The notes under the pieces: model-generated
What the model saw: the letters and a program-made list of their open reading frames with translations, nothing else
Database searches by the model: none
What the model was told of the DNA's origin: nothing
Part shown: positions 6,497 through 14,435 of the stretch, piece by piece
Layout of the letters: each line of letters opens with the position of its first letter
How positions within the stretch are numbered: the first letter of the stretch is position 1
Made by a program: the position numbers and the translations under genes
NCBI GenBank assembly: GCA_947624855.1
Contig: CANQMC010000010.1
Span: forward strand, 1 to 18,479
Origin: an uncultured Bacilli bacterium
GTDB taxonomy: Bacteria; Bacillota_I; Bacilli_A; RF39; UBA660
Direction of reading: 5' to 3'
DNA length: 18,479 bases

Positions 6497-6589
6497 CTAA
6501 ATGAATGCTCCTACTATAATGATTAGTAAGATGAAAAGTACTAAAATGATCGCGGCACCAATGCCATTACCATAACCACAATTATTCAT
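6497..6589 (-). CDS. YjcZ-family sporulation-associated micropeptide, 30 residues
   Basis: ATG at 6589, TAG at 6497. A Gly/Asn/Tyr head (MNNCGYGNGIGAA) is followed by one hydrophobic helix with the family's typical IILVLFILLIIIVGAFI tail. It has an AAAGGAGG ribosome site 8 nt upstream. The gene lies 30 nt before the related 41-residue gene, and the two probably share a transcript ending at the hairpin at 6318-6342. YjcZ-type peptides are abundant in spore formers and several are made during sporulation; their molecular role is unknown. I could not find a convincing sigma-factor site in the 151-nt gap shared with prsA. Confidence 0.85.
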   Translation of the reverse strand: MNNCGYGNGIGAAIILVLFILLIIIVGAFI

Positions 6590-6690
6590 AAATCATTCCT
6601 CCTTTATTTGTCTTTTCACTTATATATTACGTAAAATTTTTTATTTGGTGCGGGTTAAAAGTTTAAGTATGCAAAAAAGCACGAAAAACC

Positions 6691-6719
6691 TTGTATTTTT
6701 AAGGAGTTATTGCTATAAT
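6691..6719 (+). promoter_or_regulatory. prsA promoter with extended -10
   Basis: TTGTAT (6691-6696), 17-nt spacer, TATAAT (6714-6719) preceded by TGC, giving the extended -10 TGnTATAAT. The leader is short, with AGGAGG at 6727-6732 and ATG at 6741. Confidence 0.8.
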
Positions 6720-6740
6720 TATTAACAGGAGGAATTAATA

Positions 6741-7772
6741 ATGAAGAAAAAAATTATTTTAATCGGGGCATGTACCCTCTTATTATGTGGATGTGGTAAA
6801 ATCCCTAAACTATCTAATGGCGACGAAGCAGTAGTTACCTTTAAAGATGATGTTAAGATAAGCGCTAATGATTTTTATGAACAAATTAAAAATAATTATG
6901 GTCTTAGTACTTTAATAAATATGATTGATAAACATATTTACGAAACAGAATTTAAAGATAAACTAGAAGATGCTAAAACATATGCTGATTCATATGTTAA
7001 ACAATTAGAAACATATTTTGGTGAAGGAGATCAATTATTACAAGCAATTCAAAGTAATTATGGTTATCCATCAATTGAGGCTTTTAAAGATTCTGTTTAC
7101 TTAAGTTATTTACAAAATGAAGGTTCTAAAGAATATGTTAAAAGTAAAATAACTGAAAAAGAATTAAAAGAATACTATGAAACTGATGTTTATCCTGATA
7201 TGACTATTTCTCATATTTTAGTTACAGCTGATGTAAAAGATGATATGAGCGATGAAGATAAACAAAAAGCCGAAACTAAAGCTCAAGACACTGTTAAAAA
7301 TATCATTAAAGAATTAGATCAAGCTAAAAAAGATAATAAAAACATCAAAGATACTTTTAAAGATTTAGCTAAAAAATATTCTAAAGATGATAGTACTAAA
7401 AACAAAGGTGGAGATTTAGGCGAAATAAATTTAGGATCATTAGATAGTAAATATGATGAATTAGTTAAAGCCGCTGCCAAATTAAAAGATAATGAATATT
7501 CAACTGAAGTTATTACTACAGAACTTGGTTATCATGTAATTTTAAAAACTGCTACTGGTAAAAAAGCTTCATACGATGATTCCATTGATTCTATGAAAGA
7601 TAAAATTACTGAAAAAAAACTAAGTGAAAATAATAACTTAGCTGTTGAAGCTGCCAAACATTATCGTGAAAAATACGATATGGACATTGTTGATAGTGAA
7701 ATAAAATCTCAATATGGCAAATATATGAATAACTTAATTAATAGTAATTTAACTAATGAAACTTCCAATTAG
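6741..7772 (+). CDS. prsA: PrsA-like peptidyl-prolyl isomerase lipoprotein
   Basis: Extracytoplasmic foldase of 343 residues that assists folding of secreted proteins outside the membrane. It has a lipoprotein signal peptide, MKKKIILIGACTLLLCGCGK, with the lipid-attachment Cys at residue 18 (lipobox L-C-G-C, with an unusual Cys at -2). A SurA/PrsA-like N-terminal chaperone region (about 30-145) is followed by a parvulin domain (about 153-270) showing ISHILV, FKDLAKKYSKD, GGDLGEI and TELGYHVILK, and by a charged C-terminal helix. It is the only plus-strand gene in the window, with a strong promoter and AGGAGG site. Its TAG overlaps the TAA of convergent recX by two bases. A foldase needed by PBPs fits the nearby cell-wall genes, but there is no operon link. 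Confidence 0.95.
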   Translation: MKKKIILIGACTLLLCGCGKIPKLSNGDEAVVTFKDDVKISANDFYEQIKNNYGLSTLINMIDKHIYETEFKDKLEDAKTYADSYVKQLETYFGEGDQLLQAIQSNYGYPSIEAFKDSVYLSYLQNEGSKEYVKSKITEKELKEYYETDVYPDMTISHILVTADVKDDMSDEDKQKAETKAQDTVKNIIKELDQAKKDNKNIKDTFKDLAKKYSKDDSTKNKGGDLGEINLGSLDSKYDELVKAAAKLKDNEYSTEVITTELGYHVILKTATGKKASYDDSIDSMKDKITEKKLSENNNLAVEAAKHYREKYDMDIVDSEIKSQYGKYMNNLINSNLTNETSN

Positions 7773-7783
7773 GAAGTTTTTTT
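7757..7783 (+). terminator. prsA terminator embedded in recX
   Basis: AAACTTCC (7759-7766), loop AATTA, GGAAGTTT (7772-7779), then TTTT. The hairpin spans the last codons and stop of prsA and, on the other strand, the last five codons of recX. On the minus strand no U-tract follows, so it mainly serves prsA. Confidence 0.8.
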
Positions 7784-8536
7784 AATATACTTATCAATAT
7801 CTATATTTGGATAACCTTTACTATATAAATAAGTCTTTAATTTATTTTTAGTCATATATATATCATATTTCTTTATATATTTTTGATATAATCTATTTAC
7901 TAATTTTTCAATTTCAATTTCATTTTCTTCTAAACTTAATTTATTTAATTCTTGAATTATATCTTCTTTATTAAATCCTTTATTAATTAATTCTAAAATA
8001 CTTTTTTGTTTAAATTCATTTATACTCTTTTTATTTATTTTAGCTTTTTTATTTAAATATTTATTTATTTTACTTAAATAAACATCTTTATCAATTTTTG
8101 CTAAAAAAGGGTTAATTTCTTTATCTTTAAAACCCATACTTATTAAATCATTATAAATCTTATTTTCTCCAACTAAATTTAAAGTAATCATATCATGAAC
8201 ATAAGCTTCAATATAAACTAAATTATTTAAATAACCTTCATTTTCTAATCTTATAATAGCATATTCTACCGCCGAATCTGAATAATTTTTCTTTTTTAAA
8301 ATAGTTTTCAATTCTTTTTTATTTCTCATTTTAATATTTAAAGCTTTTAAAGCCAAATAATAAGCTTCTAATAATTTATTATCTTCTAATATTTCATTCC
8401 ATTTATTTTCTTTAATTTCATTATTTAATAATAATTCATATTTTATAATTATATCATCATAAAGCTTATATTCCCCTATATCAGTAAATATTTTATATTC
8501 GTTATTTCTTGTTTTTTGATATTTTAATATTTTCAT
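7769..8536 (-). CDS. recX: RecX-family regulatory protein
   Basis: Cytoplasmic modulator of RecA filaments, 255 residues, similar to the ~265-residue form of Firmicutes. After an N-terminal extension of about 55 residues come tandem three-helix RecX units: AYYLALKALNIKMRNKKEL (58-76), YSDSAVEYAIIRLENEGYLNN (85-105) and later KSILELINKGFNKEDIIQEL. This reproduces the family pattern of basic 'RSxxEL' helices followed by 'L...GYLdD'. The ribosome site is GAGG, 6 nt before the ATG. The promoter at 8556-8585 overlaps the stop of the upstream dGTPase-like gene, with which it may also be cotranscribed. recO lies several genes away in the same direction. Confidence 0.88.
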   Translation of the reverse strand: MKILKYQKTRNNEYKIFTDIGEYKLYDDIIIKYELLLNNEIKENKWNEILEDNKLLEAYYLALKALNIKMRNKKELKTILKKKNYSDSAVEYAIIRLENEGYLNNLVYIEAYVHDMITLNLVGENKIYNDLISMGFKDKEINPFLAKIDKDVYLSKINKYLNKKAKINKKSINEFKQKSILELINKGFNKEDIIQELNKLSLEENEIEIEKLVNRLYQKYIKKYDIYMTKNKLKTYLYSKGYPNIDIDKYIKKTS

Positions 8537-8555
8537 GTTAACCTCGCTTAATATT

Positions 8556-8585
8556 AGTCTAACACTTAAATTAAAGAAATGTCAA
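8556..8585 (-). promoter_or_regulatory. Likely recX promoter overlapping the dGTPase gene stop
   Basis: Minus strand: perfect TTGACA (8580-8585), 18-nt spacer, TAGACT (8556-8561) preceded by TGT (extended -10). The upstream gene's stop TGA (8582-8584) is part of the TTGACA. Confidence 0.55.
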
Positions 8586-9697
8586 GAATTAATTTTTTTA
8601 TACTCTTCTAAAAAGAAATTATCTGTCATTCCTGATATATAATCTAATACTATTCTTTCTAAAGTATTATTATTTTTATAATCTGCTACCATATTCTTTA
8701 AATAAGAATTAATAATACTAGAATTAACATTATTAGTTTTTAAATCATCTAAATATTTATCAAATAATTTATTAAACATTTCTTTTAATTTATCTTTATT
8801 TTTAGAAGAATATGATTCATTATAAATATGTTCATAATTAAATTTTTTTAATTTAACAATTGCTTCATAAATATCATCACTTATTTTTAAATAATTATGA
8901 TTAATACTATTTTTTAAAATATCATTAACACAAGTATTTACAATATCTTTAGTATTATCTCCAAGTACATTTTTTATATCTTTGGGAATATCTTCTCTTT
9001 TTAAAAGTTTTAATCTAACAGCATCATCAATATCTCTTCCTAAATAAGCAATTAAATCACTAACTCTAACTACACATCCCTCTAAAGTCATTGGTCTTAA
9101 ATGTCCAAGAATATTTTTATCTTGATAAGACCTTTTATATTCTTCTAAAAATTGTTCTTTAGTTTTATTTATAGGTTCATAACAACCTAAAGCAAACTCT
9201 CCATTATGGCACATTATAGCATCTAATACTTGCAAAGAAATATTTAATCCTTGACCATAATTTTCAATATATCTTAAAACTCTTACTGATTCAATATTAT
9301 GATTAAAATAACCTTCATTATGAGCTAAACTAATTTCATTTAAAATTCTTTCCCCTACATGTCCAAAAGGTGTATGTCCTAAATCATGACCTAAAGCTGC
9401 AGCCTCAATTAAATCTTCATTTAAACCTAAACCTCTACCTATAGTCCTTGCTATTTTATTTACAAATTGAACATGAATCATTCTTCTAGCAACATGATCA
9501 TGAAAAACATTAGAAAACACTTGAGTTTTATCTTGATATCTAATAAAAGCTAAAGAATAAATAATTCTATCAATATCATGAAAAAAAGGTGGTCTAATAT
9601 CTTTACTTTCTTCTTTTAAATATATAGCATCTTCATCCCGACAAGCATATTTACTTAAAGTATCATTATGCCTTAACATATTATCTTTTATATTCAT
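8582..9697 (-). CDS. dgt: HD-domain deoxyguanosinetriphosphate triphosphohydrolase-like protein
   Basis: Cytoplasmic metal-dependent HD hydrolase of 371 residues, the size of the shorter type of bacterial dGTPase (E. coli Dgt is larger). Family members cleave dNTPs to the deoxynucleoside and triphosphate and can influence dNTP pools. The HD signature is visible: RRMIH with His75, ALGHDLGHTPFGH with His104-Asp105 and His108, and a downstream VRVSDLIAYLGRDIDDA block carrying the final metal Asp. RRMIH replaces the common RLTHS. Substrate range cannot be read from sequence. AAAGGAGGG precedes the ATG, just behind the terminator of the upstream gene, and no separate promoter is evident, so expression may depend on readthrough. 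Confidence 0.9.
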   Translation of the reverse strand: MNIKDNMLRHNDTLSKYACRDEDAIYLKEESKDIRPPFFHDIDRIIYSLAFIRYQDKTQVFSNVFHDHVARRMIHVQFVNKIARTIGRGLGLNEDLIEAAALGHDLGHTPFGHVGERILNEISLAHNEGYFNHNIESVRVLRYIENYGQGLNISLQVLDAIMCHNGEFALGCYEPINKTKEQFLEEYKRSYQDKNILGHLRPMTLEGCVVRVSDLIAYLGRDIDDAVRLKLLKREDIPKDIKNVLGDNTKDIVNTCVNDILKNSINHNYLKISDDIYEAIVKLKKFNYEHIYNESYSSKNKDKLKEMFNKLFDKYLDDLKTNNVNSSIINSYLKNMVADYKNNNTLERIVLDYISGMTDNFFLEEYKKINS

Positions 9698-9712
9698 TTA
9701 TAACCCTCCTTT

Positions 9713-9740
9713 AAAAAAAAGAAGTAAAAACTTCTTTTAC
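9713..9740 (-). terminator. Terminator of the 476-residue surface protein gene
   Basis: Minus strand: AAAAGAAGT - TTT - ACTTCTTTT followed by more T (arms 9730-9738 and 9717-9725). It begins at the stop codon of the upstream gene and ends directly before the AAAGGAGGG site of the dGTPase-like gene. Confidence 0.75.
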
Positions 9741-11167
9741 ATATTTATTGATTCTAAAATAGAATTTAAACCTAAATCTTTAAGTTTTTTAGTTAAATTA
9801 TTATATAAATCTAACATTTCTTTTTGACTTAAATCATTCATATTTACACTATTTTTAGTATCTAATGGCGTAACTTTACCTTTACTTACATTAAGTGTTC
9901 CATCTAACTCTAAATCAATTTTAGTACCTAATATATTAGCATTAACTATAAATAAGAAATCTGCTTCTGTTTTATCTTTTTTAGTTGCAACATCAGTTAT
10001 AGCAAATTTACCATTTACTTTTGTTCCTTCAATATTTAAAGTATAATCTGCTGTTACTTCATCATCTTTAACTACCATTTTTAAATTAGCTATTTCTGTT
10101 CCCTTAGCTTTATAACTTATATCATAATTATCTTTTTTAGTTTCTTTAATAGTAAATTCATTATTATCATAACTACAATCTAAAGTAAATAAATCATTAA
10201 CATTAGTAAATTTTAAAGGTGTAATATCATCATTTCTAAAAGAACCCGCTATAATATTATTTAATCCATCACTATATAAATCAATATATACAGTTTCAAA
10301 ATCTCCAACATTAGTATTTCCATCTTTTAATGCTTCTTTAATACTATCTTTATCTATTTTAGTTGTAGAATCTAAAGATTTAGCTATATCTGCTAAACTT
10401 TCTAATAATTTATCATCTTTAGTCATTTCATCAATAACAAATTTTAAAGTTCTTTCCATATTTTCTTTATCTAAAGTATAAGTATTTTTAGTTAATTTAT
10501 GTTTCTTCCCTTCAATTGTTAAAGTTTCTTTACTTGTTGTAAATTTTTCTTTATCTAAAGATTTAATAACAATATTCTTACTAGCTTTTAAAACATAATT
10601 AATATTACCATAATATTCATCATCAATCTTTAAATTAAAATTATCTAAATTAATATATTTAAATAAATCATATTCACCTATATTAAGTACTTTATTAAAT
10701 AAATCATTACTACTTAAATACATATTTTTATTAGTAAAACTTCCTAAAATATCTAAAGCAGTTTTATTATCTTTAATTCCTAATCCTAAATTAGCATTTT
10801 GATTTTTATAATCAAATCCTAAATTAAAATTATAATTTTTACCACTAAATTCTTCTAATTGTTTCATATTTGAAGTTAACTTAGCATCTAAATTAACAAC
10901 AAAAGGTTCATTTTTAATATCAATATTTAGTTTATTATTTTTACTATCTTTAAGATTATCATTTAATAAATTATAAGTATTATTAATTGCCCGTTCATAA
11001 ATACTTTGAGGACTAGAATTTAATTTTTGATAACCAAAATATAATAATACTGCTAAAATAACTAAAATTATACATCCCCAAATAACAAATTTTTTACGAC
11101 TTTTTTTATTAGCAATTATTTGTTCTTCACCCCCAACAATTTGTCCCGCATCTAAATTATCATTCAT
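9737..11167 (-). CDS. Unknown membrane-anchored extracellular protein, 476 residues
   Basis: Not recognised. The ATG at 11167 is preferred: AAAGGAG lies 8 nt upstream, whereas an in-frame GTG at 11176 would sit inside that ribosome site. Topology: cytoplasmic head of about 26 residues with a basic KKSRKK, one transmembrane helix (27-46), then a 430-residue extracytoplasmic part. This is rich in Lys, Asp and Asn, has alternating hydrophobic/polar strands such as YDISYKAKGTEIANLKMVV, and contains almost no Cys (one, in DCSYDN). The repeated strand pattern suggests large curved beta-sheets of the LolA/LppX sort, but this is an impression only. It lies between the amidase and dGTPase genes with its own likely promoter and terminator. 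No LPXTG motif or peptidoglycan-binding repeat is seen. Confidence 0.8.
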   Translation of the reverse strand: MNDNLDAGQIVGGEEQIIANKKSRKKFVIWGCIILVILAVLLYFGYQKLNSSPQSIYERAINNTYNLLNDNLKDSKNNKLNIDIKNEPFVVNLDAKLTSNMKQLEEFSGKNYNFNLGFDYKNQNANLGLGIKDNKTALDILGSFTNKNMYLSSNDLFNKVLNIGEYDLFKYINLDNFNLKIDDEYYGNINYVLKASKNIVIKSLDKEKFTTSKETLTIEGKKHKLTKNTYTLDKENMERTLKFVIDEMTKDDKLLESLADIAKSLDSTTKIDKDSIKEALKDGNTNVGDFETVYIDLYSDGLNNIIAGSFRNDDITPLKFTNVNDLFTLDCSYDNNEFTIKETKKDNYDISYKAKGTEIANLKMVVKDDEVTADYTLNIEGTKVNGKFAITDVATKKDKTEADFLFIVNANILGTKIDLELDGTLNVSKGKVTPLDTKNSVNMNDLSQKEMLDLYNNLTKKLKDLGLNSILESINM

Positions 11168-11195
11168 AACACACACTCCTTTAATTTATATATTC

Positions 11196-11204
11196 ATTCT
11201 ATCA
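11196..11204 (-). promoter_or_regulatory. Possible extended -10 promoter of the 476-residue protein gene
   Basis: Minus strand: TGATAGAAT (11196-11204). The TGA that forms the extended -10 is also the stop codon of the upstream amidase gene (11202-11204). No good -35 is visible at 17 nt. Confidence 0.4.
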
Positions 11205-12965
11205 CAAAATATGCTTTTTGCCTATCTTTTTTTGTCTTATTTTGTCTTTTTTTGTAATTAAAGAACCAAAAACAATTGATATACTTAATATAAACATAAT
11301 AACTATTATAATAAATAAAGCATTATCTTTAGTTTCAACTTTATTTAAATCTTGATATTCTTTTATTAAATTATTAGCTTCTTCTTTATTTAAATCATCT
11401 TCATTATTACTATAATTTTTAAAATATTCTTTAGTTTTATTAGTTAATTCTTGATATTTACTTTCATCATAATATTTTTCATATATCTTTTTTAAATCAT
11501 TTAAATATTCAGGAATATTATATAAATTAGGGGTAAGCTCACTATTAGTTAATTCTAAATTATTTAAATCTTCAAAATATGAACCTATTAAATATAATTC
11601 ATTTTCTTTATTTTTACTAGTAAAAAATTCTAAACCATAAGCAAACTCGGAAATATAACCCATAGGGACTGTTAAAGAAGGATAACCTATAACTGATCCT
11701 AAATTACTTCCTGGAGCACTTAATCCATCTTCTTCATTTATTTTAGTATTTTTATTTCTAAGTGTCGGATATAAAATAATATCAATATCATTATCTTCCA
11801 TTACTTTTAAAACTCGTTCTTCAAATTCTTTTTTATTATTATTTATTTTATTAGTATTTTTTTGCCAACCATAATTACATCCTGCTAAATAACCTTTTAA
11901 AGCTTGAATATGACCATCAGCATAAACTAATTCTTTAAAACTTCGAATTTTACCAGTAGTTCCTTTTATATATTCATTAAAACCATCACAAAAAGTTATT
12001 CCTTGTAAAGATGAACTACCTAAATCTTCATAATAACTAGTTAATAAATTATCAATATAAACTATTTGTATTCCATTATCCTCTAATAATTTAATTTTTT
12101 CTAAAGCTAATTTTTTAATATCTGAATCTATATTATTATTTAAATAACTATTTATAACTCCTACTTTTAAATCTTTTACTTTAATATCATTATCATTTTC
12201 ATCAATTATTGTATTTAATAATAATTTATTATCATTAACTGTTTTACTTATAATTCCAACCGTATCTCTCGTTATATCATAAGGTATTACTCCTTTAGTA
12301 CTAATTAAATCAAAAGTTGGACGTAAACCCACTAATCCGGCAGCCGCGGCTGGAACTCGCACTGAAGAATTAGTATCTGTTCCTAAAGAAGCTGCCGCCA
12401 TTGAAGTTGCTATGGCTACGGCACTTCCCCCTGAAGAACCATATGGCGAATAATCTAAATTAAAAGCATTATGAACACTTCCATAAGAACTTTTAGACAC
12501 TCTTGCCGAAAAAGCAAATTCACTCATATTAGTATTACCAAGAATTATAACTCCCGCTTCTTTTAATTTTTTAATAACCAAAGCATCCTCTTTTGGAAAA
12601 TTATCATCTAACGCCTTAGCTCCTGCCGTAGTAGCTAACCCTCCTACATCAATATTTGATTTAACTAAAATTGGTATTCCATGTAATTTACTTAAAACTT
12701 TACCATTTGCTCGATCTTGATCTAATTTTTGAGCTTCTTTTAAAGCATCTTTATTAATATTTTGAACCGCATTAAAATCTTCATTATAAGCTTCTATTCT
12801 CTCTAAATATAACTCTACTAATAATTCACTAGTTAAATAACCTTTATCTAATGCTTGAGCTAAATCTTGAATACTCATATTTGTAATATCAACTACTGCT
12901 TTTTTAGCATAAACATTTAAAGGTATAAATAAAATAATAATTAAAATAAACTTCATATACTTCAT
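11202..12965 (-). CDS. Exported, membrane-anchored amidase-signature hydrolase
   Basis: Amidase-signature enzyme of 587 residues. An N-terminal signal peptide or signal anchor (MKYMKFILIIILFIPLNVYA) and a C-terminal transmembrane helix (about 549-569) with a basic tail place the catalytic domain outside the cell. The Ser-cisSer-Lys triad is readable: Lys102 in IPILVKSNID, Ser177 in YGSSGGSA and nucleophile Ser201 in DTNSSVRVPA. The spacings (75 and 24 residues) equal those of fatty-acid amide hydrolase. It has the GatA fold signature, but export, both anchors and the absence of gatC/gatB argue against tRNA amidotransferase. The substrate is unknown (peptide, lipid amide or wall amide). About 80 residues before the last helix are charged and probably helical. 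There is no ribosome site before the ATG; see the promoter entry. Confidence 0.9.
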   Translation of the reverse strand: MKYMKFILIIILFIPLNVYAKKAVVDITNMSIQDLAQALDKGYLTSELLVELYLERIEAYNEDFNAVQNINKDALKEAQKLDQDRANGKVLSKLHGIPILVKSNIDVGGLATTAGAKALDDNFPKEDALVIKKLKEAGVIILGNTNMSEFAFSARVSKSSYGSVHNAFNLDYSPYGSSGGSAVAIATSMAAASLGTDTNSSVRVPAAAAGLVGLRPTFDLISTKGVIPYDITRDTVGIISKTVNDNKLLLNTIIDENDNDIKVKDLKVGVINSYLNNNIDSDIKKLALEKIKLLEDNGIQIVYIDNLLTSYYEDLGSSSLQGITFCDGFNEYIKGTTGKIRSFKELVYADGHIQALKGYLAGCNYGWQKNTNKINNNKKEFEERVLKVMEDNDIDIILYPTLRNKNTKINEEDGLSAPGSNLGSVIGYPSLTVPMGYISEFAYGLEFFTSKNKENELYLIGSYFEDLNNLELTNSELTPNLYNIPEYLNDLKKIYEKYYDESKYQELTNKTKEYFKNYSNNEDDLNKEEANNLIKEYQDLNKVETKDNALFIIIVIMFILSISIVFGSLITKKDKIRQKKIGKKHIL

Positions 12966-12972
12966 AATCTTA

Positions 12973-12981
12973 TTATAACAT
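12973..12981 (-). promoter_or_regulatory. Possible extended -10 immediately before the amidase start
   Basis: Minus strand: TGTTATAAT followed by AAGATT and the ATG at 12965. The expected transcription start coincides with the ATG and no Shine-Dalgarno sequence is present, so a leaderless message is possible. The -35 region is poor, and chance is a real alternative in such AT-rich DNA. Confidence 0.35.
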
Positions 12982-13002
12982 AAAAAAAGAAGAATATATA
13001 TA

Positions 13003-13641
13003 TTAATTATTTTCTTTCTTTTTTTTCTTCAAAATTAATACTTCTTTATCTTTTTTATTTTCTTTTACATCATATTCTTGAGTAACTAAAGCCATATGAT
13101 TATCAACATTATAAATTTCTTTATTATTAGCTATAATTTCATTAGCTATTTTAGTTATTTCCGCTTTTAATTGTTTTTTACTAGTTAAACTTTCATTTTT
13201 AGCTACTTCTAAAGTTTTTAATTCTTCTTCTGTTTCTTTTACATCAGCCTTTAAACATCCATTTAAATTTGCTAATTCCTTTTCATAAAAAGAATAAGTA
13301 ATCATTCCCGCAAAAATTGCTCCAAATAAAGTAACTAAAGGTTCAAATAAAATACTAAACAATATTACTAAACTAATTAATAAAATAATTTCTAATTTAT
13401 ATTTTTTAATAAATTTAAAAAATTTAAATTTAATTTCTTTTTTTAAAGTATCATAATTAGCATTAACTTCTAATATTTTTTTTAATTCTTCTATTCTTTC
13501 AATAATTATATTTAATATAGCTTCATTATCTTTATATTTTTGTTTTATTTTTTCATCTTTACTTTCTAATTCTTGTTTTTTTTCTTCTAATTTTATTCGA
13601 TACTTTTTTAATTTATCTATTAATATTAAATACTTTTCCAC
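13003..13641 (-). CDS. Unknown coiled-coil protein with a central membrane hairpin, 212 residues
   Basis: Not recognised. The GTG at 13641 is chosen because GAGGGGG lies 5 nt upstream. The in-frame ATG at 13665 lies 2 nt downstream of the -10 box at 13668-13673, before transcription would start. Architecture: an N-terminal coiled coil (about 8-70) rich in Lys, Glu and Leu; two adjacent hydrophobic helices (82-99 and 101-118) joined at FEP; a second coiled coil (about 128-190); and a basic tail KKKKKENN. Both coils would face the cytoplasm if the helices form a hairpin. The layout recalls proteins that tether or remodel membrane complexes, but no family motif is seen. It is flanked by recO and the amidase gene and has its own promoter. 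Confidence 0.75.
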   Translation of the reverse strand: MEKYLILIDKLKKYRIKLEEKKQELESKDEKIKQKYKDNEAILNIIIERIEELKKILEVNANYDTLKKEIKFKFFKFIKKYKLEIILLISLVILFSILFEPLVTLFGAIFAGMITYSFYEKELANLNGCLKADVKETEEELKTLEVAKNESLTSKKQLKAEITKIANEIIANNKEIYNVDNHMALVTQEYDVKENKKDKEVLILKKKKKENN

Positions 13642-13667
13642 TTTAACCCCCTCATTTCTAATCATAT

Positions 13668-13696
13668 ATTATACAAAATATTTAGGTTTTAGTCAA
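13668..13696 (-). promoter_or_regulatory. Promoter of the coiled-coil protein gene, overlapping the recO stop
   Basis: Minus strand: TTGACT (13691-13696), 17-nt spacer, TATAAT (13668-13673). The -35 is formed by the last sense codons of recO and the first base of its TAA stop. Confidence 0.75.
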
Positions 13697-14408
13697 TTAA
13701 TTTCTTTAAAAAGTGCTTACTTTTTAAATATAGACCGGTATAACGATCATAATAAATATTTAAAAAATGATTTATTTCTTCTTTTACTTTATTACTTATT
13801 TTTAATTTTGATATACTTTTAATATCTACATAATAATACATTCTTAAAAGTTCAATTGTTTTAGGTTCGACGATAAATTCATTTTGATAACATTTTTTAC
13901 AAATATAACCTCCCCGATCACCATCAATTGTTACTATTTCAGTTTTAGACCCACAAATACAAGAATCTAAATTTAACCCTACCCCCAAATAATCTAAATA
14001 TTTAATTTCTAAAATATTACACATTATAACTGGATCTAACCCTTCATTAATTTTAATAATTGTATTTATATAATCTGAAAATAAATTTTCACCAGTTTGT
14101 TTAATAACTTGACTTGTAAGTTCTGTTAAATAATTAACATAACTAAGTAAAATAATATCTTGCATTATATTTTGAAAATTATTTATAACATCCACACTTA
14201 CTAAAGTTGAAAGTTTATTTTCTTTATATCGTATATTAAATTTAGCATATGTAAATTTTAAAGTTGTCGCTCTAAAAGGACTTTTTAAAGCCTTAGCTCC
14301 TTTACACATGATTGAAATAACTCCTAAATCACTATAAACATGAATAATCTTTGATGTTTCTCCATAAGGAATTTCTTTTATAATAATACCTTCAATTTCT
14401 TTATACAT
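13689..14408 (-). CDS. recO: DNA repair protein RecO
   Basis: Recombination mediator of 239 residues that helps RecA load on SSB-coated DNA with RecR. An N-terminal OB-fold (about 1-80: EIEGIIIKEIPYGETSKIIHVYS...GVISIMCKGAK) is followed by a helical region and a four-Cys zinc motif, Cys150-x-Cys152 and Cys170-x2-Cys173, intact here. It follows yqzL as in Bacillus but is separated from it by a terminator and preceded by its own likely promoter. The ribosome site is weak (AAGTGAT). Its stop region supplies the -35 of the next gene. Confidence 0.95.
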   Translation of the reverse strand: MYKEIEGIIIKEIPYGETSKIIHVYSDLGVISIMCKGAKALKSPFRATTLKFTYAKFNIRYKENKLSTLVSVDVINNFQNIMQDIILLSYVNYLTELTSQVIKQTGENLFSDYINTIIKINEGLDPVIMCNILEIKYLDYLGVGLNLDSCICGSKTEIVTIDGDRGGYICKKCYQNEFIVEPKTIELLRMYYYVDIKSISKLKISNKVKEEINHFLNIYYDRYTGLYLKSKHFLKKLID

Positions 14409-14425
14409 ACTATCACTTCATCTAT

Positions 14426-14434
14426 ATTATATCA
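14426..14434 (-). promoter_or_regulatory. Likely recO promoter (extended -10)
   Basis: Minus strand: TGATATAAT (14426-14434), a perfect TATAAT with extended TGn, 17 nt before the recO ATG. It lies directly after the yqzL terminator. No strong -35 is visible. Confidence 0.5.
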
Positions 14435-14435
14435 A

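Noticed and set aside
11202..12965. GatA subunit of the tRNA amidotransferase
   Set aside because: Signal peptide, C-terminal membrane helix and no gatB/gatC neighbours; the protein is also longer than usual GatA.
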